This document shows positions 44,385-53,666 of a stretch of DNA of 64,000 nt, piece after piece. Source of the DNA: Micavibrio_A sp041655955 (GTDB lineage: Bacteria > Pseudomonadota > Alphaproteobacteria > Micavibrionales > Micavibrionaceae). Positions within the stretch are counted from its first letter, which is position 1. The number at the start of each line of letters is the position of its first letter. The notes under the pieces were generated by a model, which worked only from the letters and a program-made list of their open reading frames with translations, did not search any database and was not told the DNA's origin. The stretch covers positions 62,001-126,000 of the forward strand of contig JBBAEN010000002.1 of NCBI GenBank assembly GCA_041655955.1, written 5' to 3'. The position numbers were made by a program, and so were the translations under genes.

Positions 44385-44760
44385 GCGCGGACTAATCGGC
44401 CCCTGCCCCGGCGGGCGCGGGGCGGGAGAGGATGGAAAAGCGGGGCGCGCAGGACAGGGGAGCGGGGACGTGCGGGCTGGAGAGGCAAAGATACAGGGAC
44501 GCAAGGGCAGGAGTGGCAAAGATGCGGAAACGGGCGGGACAGCGGAGCGGAAATACAGGGACACACGGACTGGAAGGGCCAAGATGGGGGAACGCGCAGG
44601 GCGGCGGGGCGGAGATGCGGGGACTCGGGGGCTTGGAGGGAGGGACGGATGGATGGAGGGATAGGGAAGACGGAGGGACAGGGGGACGGAAGGACAGAGA
44701 GCGGGCGATGCACGGCGGGTAGTGCGGGCGCGGCCAGCATAAGACCGCCCAGTGTAAGAG
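44385..44760 (+). repeat. Purine-rich degenerate minisatellite
   Basis: Units of roughly 50-60 bp containing GGCAAAGATGCGGAAACGGG, GGGACACACGGACTGGA and similar words recur at least four times with many changes. Purines dominate the plus strand over some 350 bp. It follows the divL fragment, and the spacer continues to tsaE at 45128 without a supported gene. Open frames on both strands follow the repeat and are not called. Confidence 0.8.
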
Positions 44761-45127
44761 AGGATCAGGATAACGGGGGGAGCGGCGCAAGCCCTTAAAG
44801 GGAGCCGGGCGGGACAAACGCCTTAAAGCCGCGCCGGACGAGGACTGGATCATGCAGGGGCGAATCCGTAAAAGCCGTGGCATCAAGGGACGCTTTCAGC
44901 GGCGCGGGCGAAAGCAACCAGACGGCACACTTCGCGCCGCCTGTCCCAAGGGCAAGCGGGCATGGCATAGGCCGCGAACGGGGGCGGAATACGGGGGCGG
45001 AATAGAGAGAATGGCGGCGTTCACGCCCGTCTTTTTCTTCGCGCCCGGAATTGCCTTAAGGAGATCGCGGTAATAAGCCGCAAATTGGCGCGTGATATCC
45101 GGCCCCTTCGCGGCTATAACAAAAGAC

Positions 45128-46432
45128 ATGGCAGTCTTTGAAATTTCCGGCGAAGAAGAAATGGCGGCTCTCGCGGCGCGCACCGCGCGAAAGGCCGCGG
45201 CGGGCGATTGCTTCCTTTTGCACGGGCCGCTCGGCGCCGGAAAAAGCGCCTTCGCCCGCGCCTTTATCAGGGAGCTTTGCGGGGACGATACGGACGTTCC
45301 AAGCCCGACCTTCACGCTTGTCCAGACCTATGACGCGCATGGCGGCGGGCCGGATTCGGGCCATGACGGCACAATCTGGCATTTCGATCTCTACCGCCTC
45401 GATGCGCCGGAGGAGATTTTTGAAATTGGCTGGGAAGAGGCGCAGGCGGACGGAATCACCCTTGTGGAATGGCCCGAAAGGCTCGGCCCCTATAAGCCCC
45501 CTGCCGCCGTCAACATCCATATCGCCGTCACGGGCGGTACAGGGCGCAGCGTCCGTATTGAGGCGGCGGGAGCGGCGAATTTTCCCATGACGGATGACGC
45601 CGTAACGGACGACGCCATGAAGCATGACACCATGACGGACGTCGCCGTGATGGACAACGCCATGACGGACGGCGGCAAGCATACCCAGGAAAACGCTGCG
45701 CCGCGCCCCGCGCCGCACAAGGCCTTTATCCTTGCGGCGGGGCTTGGCACGCGGCTGCGCCCCTATACGGACAGGGTGCCGAAACCGATGGTCGCGGTCG
45801 CGGGCAAAAGCATCATCCACCGCACGCTTGAAAAACTGGCGGCGGCGGGCGTGCGCGAAACGACCGTCAATATCCACCATCTCGGCGGTGTTTTGAAAGA
45901 GCATCTCGCCGGAATTGAAAAGCCGCGCCTGGTTTTGTCGGAAGAGGACGTGCTGCTCAATACGGGCGGCGGAATCAAAAAAGCGATCCGTCATTTCGGC
46001 GGCGAGGCTTTTTACATCATCAATGGCGACGCTTTGTGGGAGGATGCGGAAATCCCCGCGCTGAGCCAGCTTGCGCAGGGCTGGGACGGGGACAGGATGG
46101 ATATATTCATGTTGCTCCAGCCCGTACGCTCCATGACCATGACGCAAGGCGTCGGCGATTACACTTTGGGGCCGGACGGGCGGGCGGCAAGGGCGCGCGA
46201 TCGCAGCGGCGATTATATGTTCACAGGGATCCGCATCGCCCATCCGCGCATTTTTGAAACCGCGCCGGACGGGGAATTTTCCTTTCTCGAATTGATGGAT
46301 CGCGCCGAGCGGCAAGGGCGGCTTTATGCGGCCCCCCATGCGGGCGCTTGGCATCATATCAGCACGCCCGCCGATCTCTATACGGTCGATGCGCATCTTT
46401 CCAGAAACGAAAAGGAAAAGGAAAAGGCATGA
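45128..46432 (+). CDS. Fusion: TsaE (tRNA t6A synthesis ATPase) + MurU-like nucleotidyltransferase
   Basis: 434 residues. Residues 1-149 are TsaE: P-loop GPLGAGKS at 33-40, SPTFTLV, IWHFDLYRL and VEWPERLG. Residues 150-197 are a Met/Thr/Asp/Ala-rich repeat linker (MTDDAVTDDAMKHDTMTD). From 198 a sugar-phosphate nucleotidyltransferase begins with LAAGLGTRLRPYTDRVPKPM, then NIHHLGG, LLNTGGGIKKA and INGDALW. In relatives tsaE, an AmgK-like kinase and murU are separate genes; the kinase is missing here. TsaE acts in t6A37 synthesis with TsaB/D; MurU makes UDP-MurNAc in wall recycling. The stop overlaps addB as ATGA. An upstream GTG at 45092 is possible. Confidence 0.88.
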   Translation: MAVFEISGEEEMAALAARTARKAAAGDCFLLHGPLGAGKSAFARAFIRELCGDDTDVPSPTFTLVQTYDAHGGGPDSGHDGTIWHFDLYRLDAPEEIFEIGWEEAQADGITLVEWPERLGPYKPPAAVNIHIAVTGGTGRSVRIEAAGAANFPMTDDAVTDDAMKHDTMTDVAVMDNAMTDGGKHTQENAAPRPAPHKAFILAAGLGTRLRPYTDRVPKPMVAVAGKSIIHRTLEKLAAAGVRETTVNIHHLGGVLKEHLAGIEKPRLVLSEEDVLLNTGGGIKKAIRHFGGEAFYIINGDALWEDAEIPALSQLAQGWDGDRMDIFMLLQPVRSMTMTQGVGDYTLGPDGRAARARDRSGDYMFTGIRIAHPRIFETAPDGEFSFLELMDRAERQGRLYAAPHAGAWHHISTPADLYTVDAHLSRNEKEKEKA

Positions 46433-49425
46433 CGGAAAAGTGCGGCCTTTATCAGGCAGGGTTATATACGGTTCCGCCCGGCACGTCTTTCGTCGATGCG
46501 CTTGCAAACGGCCTGCTTGAGAAAACGGACGGCGCGCCTGAAAAGCTTGCGGAGATGCACCTTCTCCTCCCCACGCGCCGCGCCTGCCGGTCGCTGCGCG
46601 AGGCATTCTTGCGGCGCTCAAACGGCAAGCCGCTTTTATTGCCGCGCATGTCCCCGCTTGGCGATATGGATGAAGACGAACTTGCCCTGATGCCCGCCGA
46701 CGCAAGGGACGCGCTCGATCTTCCGCCCGCCATCGCGCCGATGCGCCGCCTGTTCCTCCTCACCCGCCTGATACAGGCGCAGGGTAGGGGAAGCGGCATC
46801 GAACAGGATATGGCGCTTGCACAGGCGCTCGCCCGCCTGATGGACGAGGTTCACACGGAAAACCTGCATCTTTCCGCCCTGCCCTCGCTCGTCGACCGCG
46901 CCGAATTTTCCGCGCACTGGCAGGTCAGCCTCGATTTCCTTTCAATCCTGAGCGACCATTGGCCGGCCATATTGAAAGAGGAAGGCGTCATCGAAGCCGC
47001 CGACAGGCGGGGCAGGCTGTTGCAAAAACGCGCGGCCCATTGGGAAGCGCACCCGCCCGCCTATCCCGTCATCGCCGCCGGAACGACGGGATCGATCCCC
47101 GCGACGGCGCGGCTGCTCAAAGTCATAGCCGGCCTGCCGCAAGGCTTTATCGTCCTGCCCGGCCTCGATCAGGTGATGGATGATGAAAGCTGGGACGCGC
47201 TTGACGACACCCATCCGCAGGCGACATTGAAAAATCTGCTCGGCGCGCTGGAGGCAGAACGCGGCGCCGTCCGGCTCTGGCCTGCCTGTGCGCAGGGCGG
47301 CGAAGGACAGCAAAGATTGCAGCGTTTCGCGAGCGAGATTATGCGCCCCGCCGCAACGACCCGCCACTGGCAGCAAAGCGCCAAAGCTTTGGGACTGCGC
47401 AGGGAGGATTTGAATATCGAGCGTTATGATTGCGACGGCCCGCAGGAAGAGGCGCTCGTTATCGCGCTCGCCCTGCGCCGGGCTTTGGAGGAGGCGGGAA
47501 GGACGGCCGCCCTCGTCACCCCCGACCGCCGCCTTGCGCGCCGCGTTGCCATGATCTGCCGGAGATGGGATATCGCAATCGACGATTCCGGCGGCACGCC
47601 CCTGCCGCAGACAAGAGCGGGGACGTTCCTGCTTCTTCTTGCCGATATGGCGGCAAAGAATTTCAAACCCGTATCGCTTCTCGATTTTTGCAAGCACGCG
47701 CTGTGCCTGCCGCATGACCGCCCGCACTGGCGCCGCGATGTCCGCGCCATGGATAAATATCTTTTGCGCGGGCCTGCCTTTGAAGGAGGCTTTGGCGCAT
47801 ACCGCAAAAAAATCACGGCGCGGGAGGCGGAGCGCAAGGATAATCCGGCGCTGAAAGATCTTTCCGAATTTTCCGGGATGATGGATTTCCTCGAACGGCA
47901 ATGTGCGGAACTGATAGCGCTGCAAGATAATGGCGGCCAGCACGGGATGGAAGAATGGTGCGCGGCCCATCTGGCGGCGGCGGAAAGATTTTGCGGCCCC
48001 GCAATCCTTTGGGCGGGGCAGGACGGCGAAGCCGCGGCAGAGTTTTTTGCGGCGCTGCTTCAGGATTGCGCGCTCCTGCCGCCCGTCACTTTGCGCGAAT
48101 ATCAAGCCATTCTCGAAGCGGCGATGAAGCCGGTTACGGTGCGCCCCGCCTATGGGCTGCATCCGCGGCTGATGATTCTGGGGCAGCTCGAAGCCCGCCT
48201 TGTCGAAGCGGATACGATGATCCTGGCGGGGCTGAACGAAGGCACGTGGCCGCCCGCGCCGCCCGCCGATCCGTGGATGTCGCGCCCGATGCGAAAACGT
48301 TTCGGCCTGCCGCCTGCCGAACGCGGAACCGGGCTTTCGGCCCATGACTTCGCGCAAAATATTTGCGCGGGCCATCTCGTCCTGACACGCTCGCGCCGCG
48401 TTGACGGCACGCCGACCGTCCCCGCGCGCTGGTTGCAACGGATGGATACGGTTTTGCATGCGGCAGGTTTTTCGCAAAACCCCCTCATGTGCGGCGATCT
48501 GCTTTCCATCGCCCGCGCCATGGACGCGCCGCAAACGGGCATCATCATCGAACGCCCGCGGCCCGCGCCGCCGCTCAATGTGCGCCCGCGCCGCCTGTCA
48601 GTGACCAAGATTGATACGTGGATGAAGGACCCCTACAGCATCTATGCGCAATATATCCTGAAATTACGCGCCCTCGATCCGCTGGAAAAAGACCTCGACG
48701 CGGCGATGAAAGGAACGATCCTGCACAACGCCTTGCATCATTTCGTAACCGCCTATCCCGACCATATACCGCCATCCGCGCAAGACGAGTTCCTTGCCAT
48801 CACGCGGGCAGAGCTGGACGCGGCAGGGGTCGATGATTCGATGCGCGCCTTTTGGGAACCGCGGCTTGAAAAAATTGCGCGCTGGTTTTGCATCACGGAA
48901 AAAAACTGGCGCGCCGCGTGGGTTCCGCGCGCGCAGGAAATTGACGGCGCCATGGTCGTTCCGGCTTCGGGCGGCGATTTTACCCTGACCGTCCGCGCCG
49001 ACAGGATCGATCTTTCGCGGGACGGGACGCGGGCGGCGATTCTCGATTACAAATCCGGCGGGCAATTTTCCCAAAGCGGCATGGAAAGCGGCAAATATCC
49101 GCAATTGCCGCTGGAAGCAATCATCCTTGAGAGCGGCGGTTTTCAGGGCATGAAAAATTATGAAACAAGCGCCCTTGCCTATTGGGTTTTGAACGGTGGC
49201 GGCGAGGGTGGAAAGACGACATGCCTTGAGGCCGATCAAAAAATCTCGCAGGCCAAAGAGAATGCGCGCGAAGGGCTTGCGGCGCTGATAGACCGGTTCG
49301 ACGATCCCGCCATGCCTTATTACAGCCTACCGCGCCCCGAATTCGCACCGCCCTATAACGACTATGAATATCTCGCCCGCGTGCGCGAATGGACGGCGCT
49401 GGACGAGCAGGAGGACGCGGCGTGA
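46429..49425 (+). CDS. addB: Double-strand break repair protein AddB
   Basis: 998 residues from ATG 46429, overlapping the previous stop. An inactivated helicase-like N-terminal part (no clear Walker A) is followed by MILAGLNEGTWPPAPPADPW, the usual AddB motif, and a C-terminal PD-(D/E)XK nuclease with the core RADRIDL...ILDYKSGG. With AddA it resects double-strand ends and recognises Chi in place of RecBCD. The stop overlaps the addA start as GTGA, so AddA and AddB are made together. Confidence 0.94.
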   Translation: MTEKCGLYQAGLYTVPPGTSFVDALANGLLEKTDGAPEKLAEMHLLLPTRRACRSLREAFLRRSNGKPLLLPRMSPLGDMDEDELALMPADARDALDLPPAIAPMRRLFLLTRLIQAQGRGSGIEQDMALAQALARLMDEVHTENLHLSALPSLVDRAEFSAHWQVSLDFLSILSDHWPAILKEEGVIEAADRRGRLLQKRAAHWEAHPPAYPVIAAGTTGSIPATARLLKVIAGLPQGFIVLPGLDQVMDDESWDALDDTHPQATLKNLLGALEAERGAVRLWPACAQGGEGQQRLQRFASEIMRPAATTRHWQQSAKALGLRREDLNIERYDCDGPQEEALVIALALRRALEEAGRTAALVTPDRRLARRVAMICRRWDIAIDDSGGTPLPQTRAGTFLLLLADMAAKNFKPVSLLDFCKHALCLPHDRPHWRRDVRAMDKYLLRGPAFEGGFGAYRKKITAREAERKDNPALKDLSEFSGMMDFLERQCAELIALQDNGGQHGMEEWCAAHLAAAERFCGPAILWAGQDGEAAAEFFAALLQDCALLPPVTLREYQAILEAAMKPVTVRPAYGLHPRLMILGQLEARLVEADTMILAGLNEGTWPPAPPADPWMSRPMRKRFGLPPAERGTGLSAHDFAQNICAGHLVLTRSRRVDGTPTVPARWLQRMDTVLHAAGFSQNPLMCGDLLSIARAMDAPQTGIIIERPRPAPPLNVRPRRLSVTKIDTWMKDPYSIYAQYILKLRALDPLEKDLDAAMKGTILHNALHHFVTAYPDHIPPSAQDEFLAITRAELDAAGVDDSMRAFWEPRLEKIARWFCITEKNWRAAWVPRAQEIDGAMVVPASGGDFTLTVRADRIDLSRDGTRAAILDYKSGGQFSQSGMESGKYPQLPLEAIILESGGFQGMKNYETSALAYWVLNGGGEGGKTTCLEADQKISQAKENAREGLAALIDRFDDPAMPYYSLPRPEFAPPYNDYEYLARVREWTALDEQEDAA

Positions 49426-52400
49426 GTGGCACAAACCAACCATTTTCAAAAAGCTTGAAAAAACCGGAGCAAGGCGCGGTGGGCACAGCAGAAGCTGCGG
49501 AGGCAACGCAAAAACCCGCGGCGGAAACAGATCCGGCAAGGACAAAGACGGCGGCGGCGGAAGGAGCGGCGGCACATCACACCCTGCCTTCCGTTACCGG
49601 CGAGGCGACGCGGCTTCAACATGACGCCTCCGACCCCGATGCCTCCGCATGGGTGAGCGCCTCGGCAGGCTCCGGCAAAACCAAAGTGCTGATCGACAGG
49701 ATGCTCCGCCTCCTGCTTCCGCGCGAAGACGGCAGGCCCGGCACAGCGCCGGAAAAAATCCTCGCCCTCACCTATACAAAAGCGGCGGCGAACGAAATGG
49801 CCTTGCGGCTTTCGGACAAGCTCGCCGCATGGGCGGTGATGAGCGCCGATTGCGGCGATGCGGCGGATGAAATATCCCGCGCGGCTGGCCGCTTTGCGGA
49901 TGAAACCGCACAAGGAACGGGGCAAACCGCAACGCAGCAAAGGCGGGAGGCGAGCGACAATCCGGCGGCGCCGCACGATATCCAGACAGAAACGGCGCCC
50001 GTCAAGCAGACCGGCCTTCGCAAAACGCTGGCGGACTTGCTTGGGCGGGAGCCGTCCCGTACGGATCTGGAAGAAGCCCGCGCGCTTTTTGCCCGCGTCG
50101 TCGATGTGCCGGGCGGCCTTAAAATCATGACGATTCACTCTTTTTGCCAATCGGTTCTGGGCCGTTTTCCGGTAGAGGCCGGGATCGCCCCCCATTTTAC
50201 CCCGCTGGAAGAGGAGGATTCTCAAAACCTGCTTGCCGAGGCCAAAAAACGCGTCCTCACCCGCGCTTTGCAACAGCCTGGCAGCCCGCTGGCACAGGCC
50301 GTCTATACACTCGGTTCCCTGATGAATGAGGGGGATTTTGACGATTTAACCCGGAAAATCATTGCCGAGCGGCGGCAAATGGCCGAGATTCTCACCAAAA
50401 CCCACGGGATTGACGGGCTTTATACGCATTTATGCATGTTTTTTGGCGTCCAGCCCGGCTTAAGCACTGAAAATGCCGCTCTTTCTTTCTGTACGCTTGA
50501 AGAGGAACGCGAAAAAAGCCTGCGCCGCATTGTTTCGACCCTTAGCCCCGGCAAAGGCGTACGCGATCAGAAAAAATTAGAGATATTACAAGACTTCCTC
50601 GACGCGCCCCCCGCGGAACGTACAGCCCTGTACCCCGCCTATAAAAAGATTTTTTTCGACAGCAAGGGCAATATTCAAGAAAAACCCTTTACCGCGGCGA
50701 TGCTGGAAAAAATGCCCGAAGCCGCCGGACTGATGGCGGAAGAGGCGCTTCGCATAGTGTCCCATGACGATATGGTGAAGGCGATTACCTGCGCCGCCTC
50801 AACGCGCGACCTGTTCCTGCTGGGCTCCGCTATTACGGAAGACTATCAGGCGGCAAAGCAAAAGCGCGGCGCGCTTGATTTCGACGATCTGGTCATCTAT
50901 ACCCTGTCCCTGCTTAAAGGCGATGCGTTCAAAGGCAATATTCAAGATAGCGCCGCATGGGTTCTCTATAAGCTCGATGAAGGTATCGATCATATATTGC
51001 TCGACGAGGCGCAGGACACCAACCCCGAACAATGGGAAATCATCCGCTTGCTTTGCGAGGAGTTCTTTAACGGGCTCGCCGCGCGGGACGACATCACCCG
51101 TACGCTTTTCGTGGTCGGCGACAAGAAACAATCCATTTACAGCTTCCAGCGCGCCGCGCCCGAGGAATTCGAGCGGATGCGGCATTATTTCAGCGGTAAA
51201 ATCAGGGATAGCGACCAGATTTTTAAATCTATCGACATCAATACTTCCTTTCGTTCTGTGCAGGCGATTCTGGACAGTGTGGATATGGTTTTTGCGGCGC
51301 CGGACACCGTACGCGGGCTGGGCGATCATTATTTGAACCATATCGCCGCGCGGCAGGCACAAGGGGGCCTGATTGAATTATGGCCGCTTTGCAAACAAGT
51401 ACAGGCGGCGGAGGAAGGGCAGACCGAACGCGGGGACGGGATAAAAAACAAGGCCGCGATTGAAGAAACCGGCAGCCCGGCAACGGCAACGGCGGCAGCT
51501 GCCGCGAAAGCAAATTCAACGGCAACGGCGGCAGAAACTGGCGCAGACGATGTTGCGGCGACAGCGGCGACGAACGCATTGGCGGAAGAAGGAGCGGCGC
51601 AGGGAGCCGCCGCGATGCGAGCAACGGCGGCGGGGACAACGGAAAATAGCGTAGACAATGCACGGGCGATGGCAGCGGCAACAGACGCGCTGACGAAGGA
51701 AAGAGCGGCAAAGGGAGCCGCCGCGATGCGGACAGCGGCGGCGGAACGGGCGGCAAAAAAGATGGTGACGGGGGCAGAGGCGCCGGTAGAGGCGACGATG
51801 ACCGCATCCGGGACAGCACCCGGAACCGCCCCCGAAACCGCGCCGCGGAAACAGGATGGCTGGGTCATTCCCGACAAGATTCAGGAGAGCCAGAGCGGGG
51901 CCGCGCAAATGGCGGCAAAAATAGGGGACACGATACAATCATGGCTGCGCAGCGGCGAAAAACTCGCCTCCTATGACCGGCCCATACGGCCCGGCGATAT
52001 TATGATCCTTGTACGTTCGCGCAGCGCCTTTGTCGGCCAGCTTGTCAGCGCCCTTAAACGCCGCGCCATCCCCGTGAGCGGCGTTGACCGTATGGTGCTG
52101 GCCAACCAGATGGTCGTACAGGATCTCTGTACCGCCGGACGCTTCGCCCTGTTGCCGGATGACGATTTGACGCTGGCGGGGCTGTTGAAATCCCCCTTTA
52201 TCGGCATGGATGAAGAAACGCTTTATGCGCTTTGTCAGGGGCGCGGCGGAACTGTTTGGGAAAGCGTGAAGAAAAACGGGGACGGGGTGATAATCACATG
52301 GCTGGAGCAGCTTATCGCCCATGCCGGAAACCTTCCCCCTTATGAGTTTTTCAGCCATATCCTCCAGCAACCCTGCCCTGCAGGTGACTACAACGGTATG

Positions 52401-53666
52401 CAGGCCATACGCGCACGGCTTGGCGAGGATGCGCTCGATCCGCTGGAAGAATTCCTCAACATCGCCCTTTCTTATGAAACCAGCCATACAGCCGGTCTTG
52501 AAGCATTCCTGAAGGCGCAGGAGGATGATTCCCGCCAGATCAAGCGCGAATTGGAAGAAGCCAGCAACGCCGTACGCATCATGACCGTCCATGGCGCGAA
52601 AGGGCTTCAGGCCCCCATTGTCTTTTTACCGGACACGGTACGCACCCATTCAAGCGTCAAGCCGGACAAAATCCTGTGGCCGCACAAGACCGGGGAAAAA
52701 CTCCCCTTATACCTGCCCTCCAAGGAAAGCCTTCCCGCCGCCGCCAAAAAGGCGCGGCAGCGGATCGAGGACGCTCTGGACGACGAGTACCGCCGGCTTT
52801 TATACGTCGCCATGACGCGGGCCGAGGAACGGCTCTATATTGGCGGCTATCTGGGCAAGCGTACGCCCGGCGATTCCATCGCCTATTGGTACGGCGATAT
52901 AAGCCGCGCCATCAGGCAAATGGAGGGGGCCGTACGGCTTCCCGCCGGAATTTATGATGAAAACGGCGCGGAGCAAGAGATGATCCGCGTCGCAAGCGAA
53001 CAGACAGCCGCGCCGGACAAGGCGGCGGGTAAAATACGGCAAGCGCACGTACAAACCGTTGCCGTGCCGGAATGGGCCGGACGGGGCGCGCCCGCGGAGC
53101 CTGCGCCGCCGCGCCCCCTGGCCCCGTCGCGCCCGTCGGGTGACGAACCCGCCGCCGCTTCGCCTTTAAGCGTACAGGCGGGGGATCGTTTCCGCCGCGG
53201 AAACATCACCCATAAGCTTCTCCAGCTTTTGCCCGATTTGCCCGAAAGCGAGCGGCTCCCCGCCATGACGCGCTATCTGGAAAACTATACGCCTGCGCTC
53301 GATCCGGCCCTGCGGCAGGATATTGCGGATGAAACGATGGCGGTTTTAAGCCATGCGGGCTTTGCCGCCCTCTTCGGGGCGGGATCGCTGGCGGAAGTGC
53401 CTGTCACAGGGCTTTTGCCGGACGGGCGGCTGATAGCGGGGCAGCTTGACCGTTTGCTCGTCACCGATACGGAAATCCTGATTGTCGATTACAAAACCAA
53501 CCGCCCGCCGCCGCTAAACGAAGCGGACGTGCCGGCGATCTATCGCGGCCAGCTGCGTGCCTATGCGGAAATGCTCGCGCTGATCTATCCGGGCCGGACG
53601 GTCAGGGCCGCCCTTTTATGGACGGATGGCGCGCGGCTTATGCCTGTTCCCGTGCAAGGAGAATGA
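49422..53666 (+). CDS. addA: Double-strand break repair helicase-nuclease AddA with low-complexity insertions
   Basis: 1414 residues; GTG start overlaps addB. Walker A SASAGSGKT lies near 80, IMTIHSFCQSVLGRFP follows, LLDEAQDTNPEQW is the Walker B/DEAD-like motif, GDKKQSIYSFQRA and MTVHGAKGLQAPIVF are SF1 motifs, and the nuclease core is IVDYKTNRPPP near the end. Two regions exceed the family: about 49858-50020 (Gln/Thr/Ala-rich) and about 51405-51855, where roughly 150 Ala/Thr/Glu residues form degenerate repeats around GAAAMRTAAAE. Typical alphaproteobacterial AddA has 1150-1200 residues. The 3' end overlaps the convergent next gene by 51 bp. Confidence 0.93.
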   Translation: MSGTNQPFSKSLKKPEQGAVGTAEAAEATQKPAAETDPARTKTAAAEGAAAHHTLPSVTGEATRLQHDASDPDASAWVSASAGSGKTKVLIDRMLRLLLPREDGRPGTAPEKILALTYTKAAANEMALRLSDKLAAWAVMSADCGDAADEISRAAGRFADETAQGTGQTATQQRREASDNPAAPHDIQTETAPVKQTGLRKTLADLLGREPSRTDLEEARALFARVVDVPGGLKIMTIHSFCQSVLGRFPVEAGIAPHFTPLEEEDSQNLLAEAKKRVLTRALQQPGSPLAQAVYTLGSLMNEGDFDDLTRKIIAERRQMAEILTKTHGIDGLYTHLCMFFGVQPGLSTENAALSFCTLEEEREKSLRRIVSTLSPGKGVRDQKKLEILQDFLDAPPAERTALYPAYKKIFFDSKGNIQEKPFTAAMLEKMPEAAGLMAEEALRIVSHDDMVKAITCAASTRDLFLLGSAITEDYQAAKQKRGALDFDDLVIYTLSLLKGDAFKGNIQDSAAWVLYKLDEGIDHILLDEAQDTNPEQWEIIRLLCEEFFNGLAARDDITRTLFVVGDKKQSIYSFQRAAPEEFERMRHYFSGKIRDSDQIFKSIDINTSFRSVQAILDSVDMVFAAPDTVRGLGDHYLNHIAARQAQGGLIELWPLCKQVQAAEEGQTERGDGIKNKAAIEETGSPATATAAAAAKANSTATAAETGADDVAATAATNALAEEGAAQGAAAMRATAAGTTENSVDNARAMAAATDALTKERAAKGAAAMRTAAAERAAKKMVTGAEAPVEATMTASGTAPGTAPETAPRKQDGWVIPDKIQESQSGAAQMAAKIGDTIQSWLRSGEKLASYDRPIRPGDIMILVRSRSAFVGQLVSALKRRAIPVSGVDRMVLANQMVVQDLCTAGRFALLPDDDLTLAGLLKSPFIGMDEETLYALCQGRGGTVWESVKKNGDGVIITWLEQLIAHAGNLPPYEFFSHILQQPCPAGDYNGMQAIRARLGEDALDPLEEFLNIALSYETSHTAGLEAFLKAQEDDSRQIKRELEEASNAVRIMTVHGAKGLQAPIVFLPDTVRTHSSVKPDKILWPHKTGEKLPLYLPSKESLPAAAKKARQRIEDALDDEYRRLLYVAMTRAEERLYIGGYLGKRTPGDSIAYWYGDISRAIRQMEGAVRLPAGIYDENGAEQEMIRVASEQTAAPDKAAGKIRQAHVQTVAVPEWAGRGAPAEPAPPRPLAPSRPSGDEPAAASPLSVQAGDRFRRGNITHKLLQLLPDLPESERLPAMTRYLENYTPALDPALRQDIADETMAVLSHAGFAALFGAGSLAEVPVTGLLPDGRLIAGQLDRLLVTDTEILIVDYKTNRPPPLNEADVPAIYRGQLRAYAEMLALIYPGRTVRAALLWTDGARLMPVPVQGE

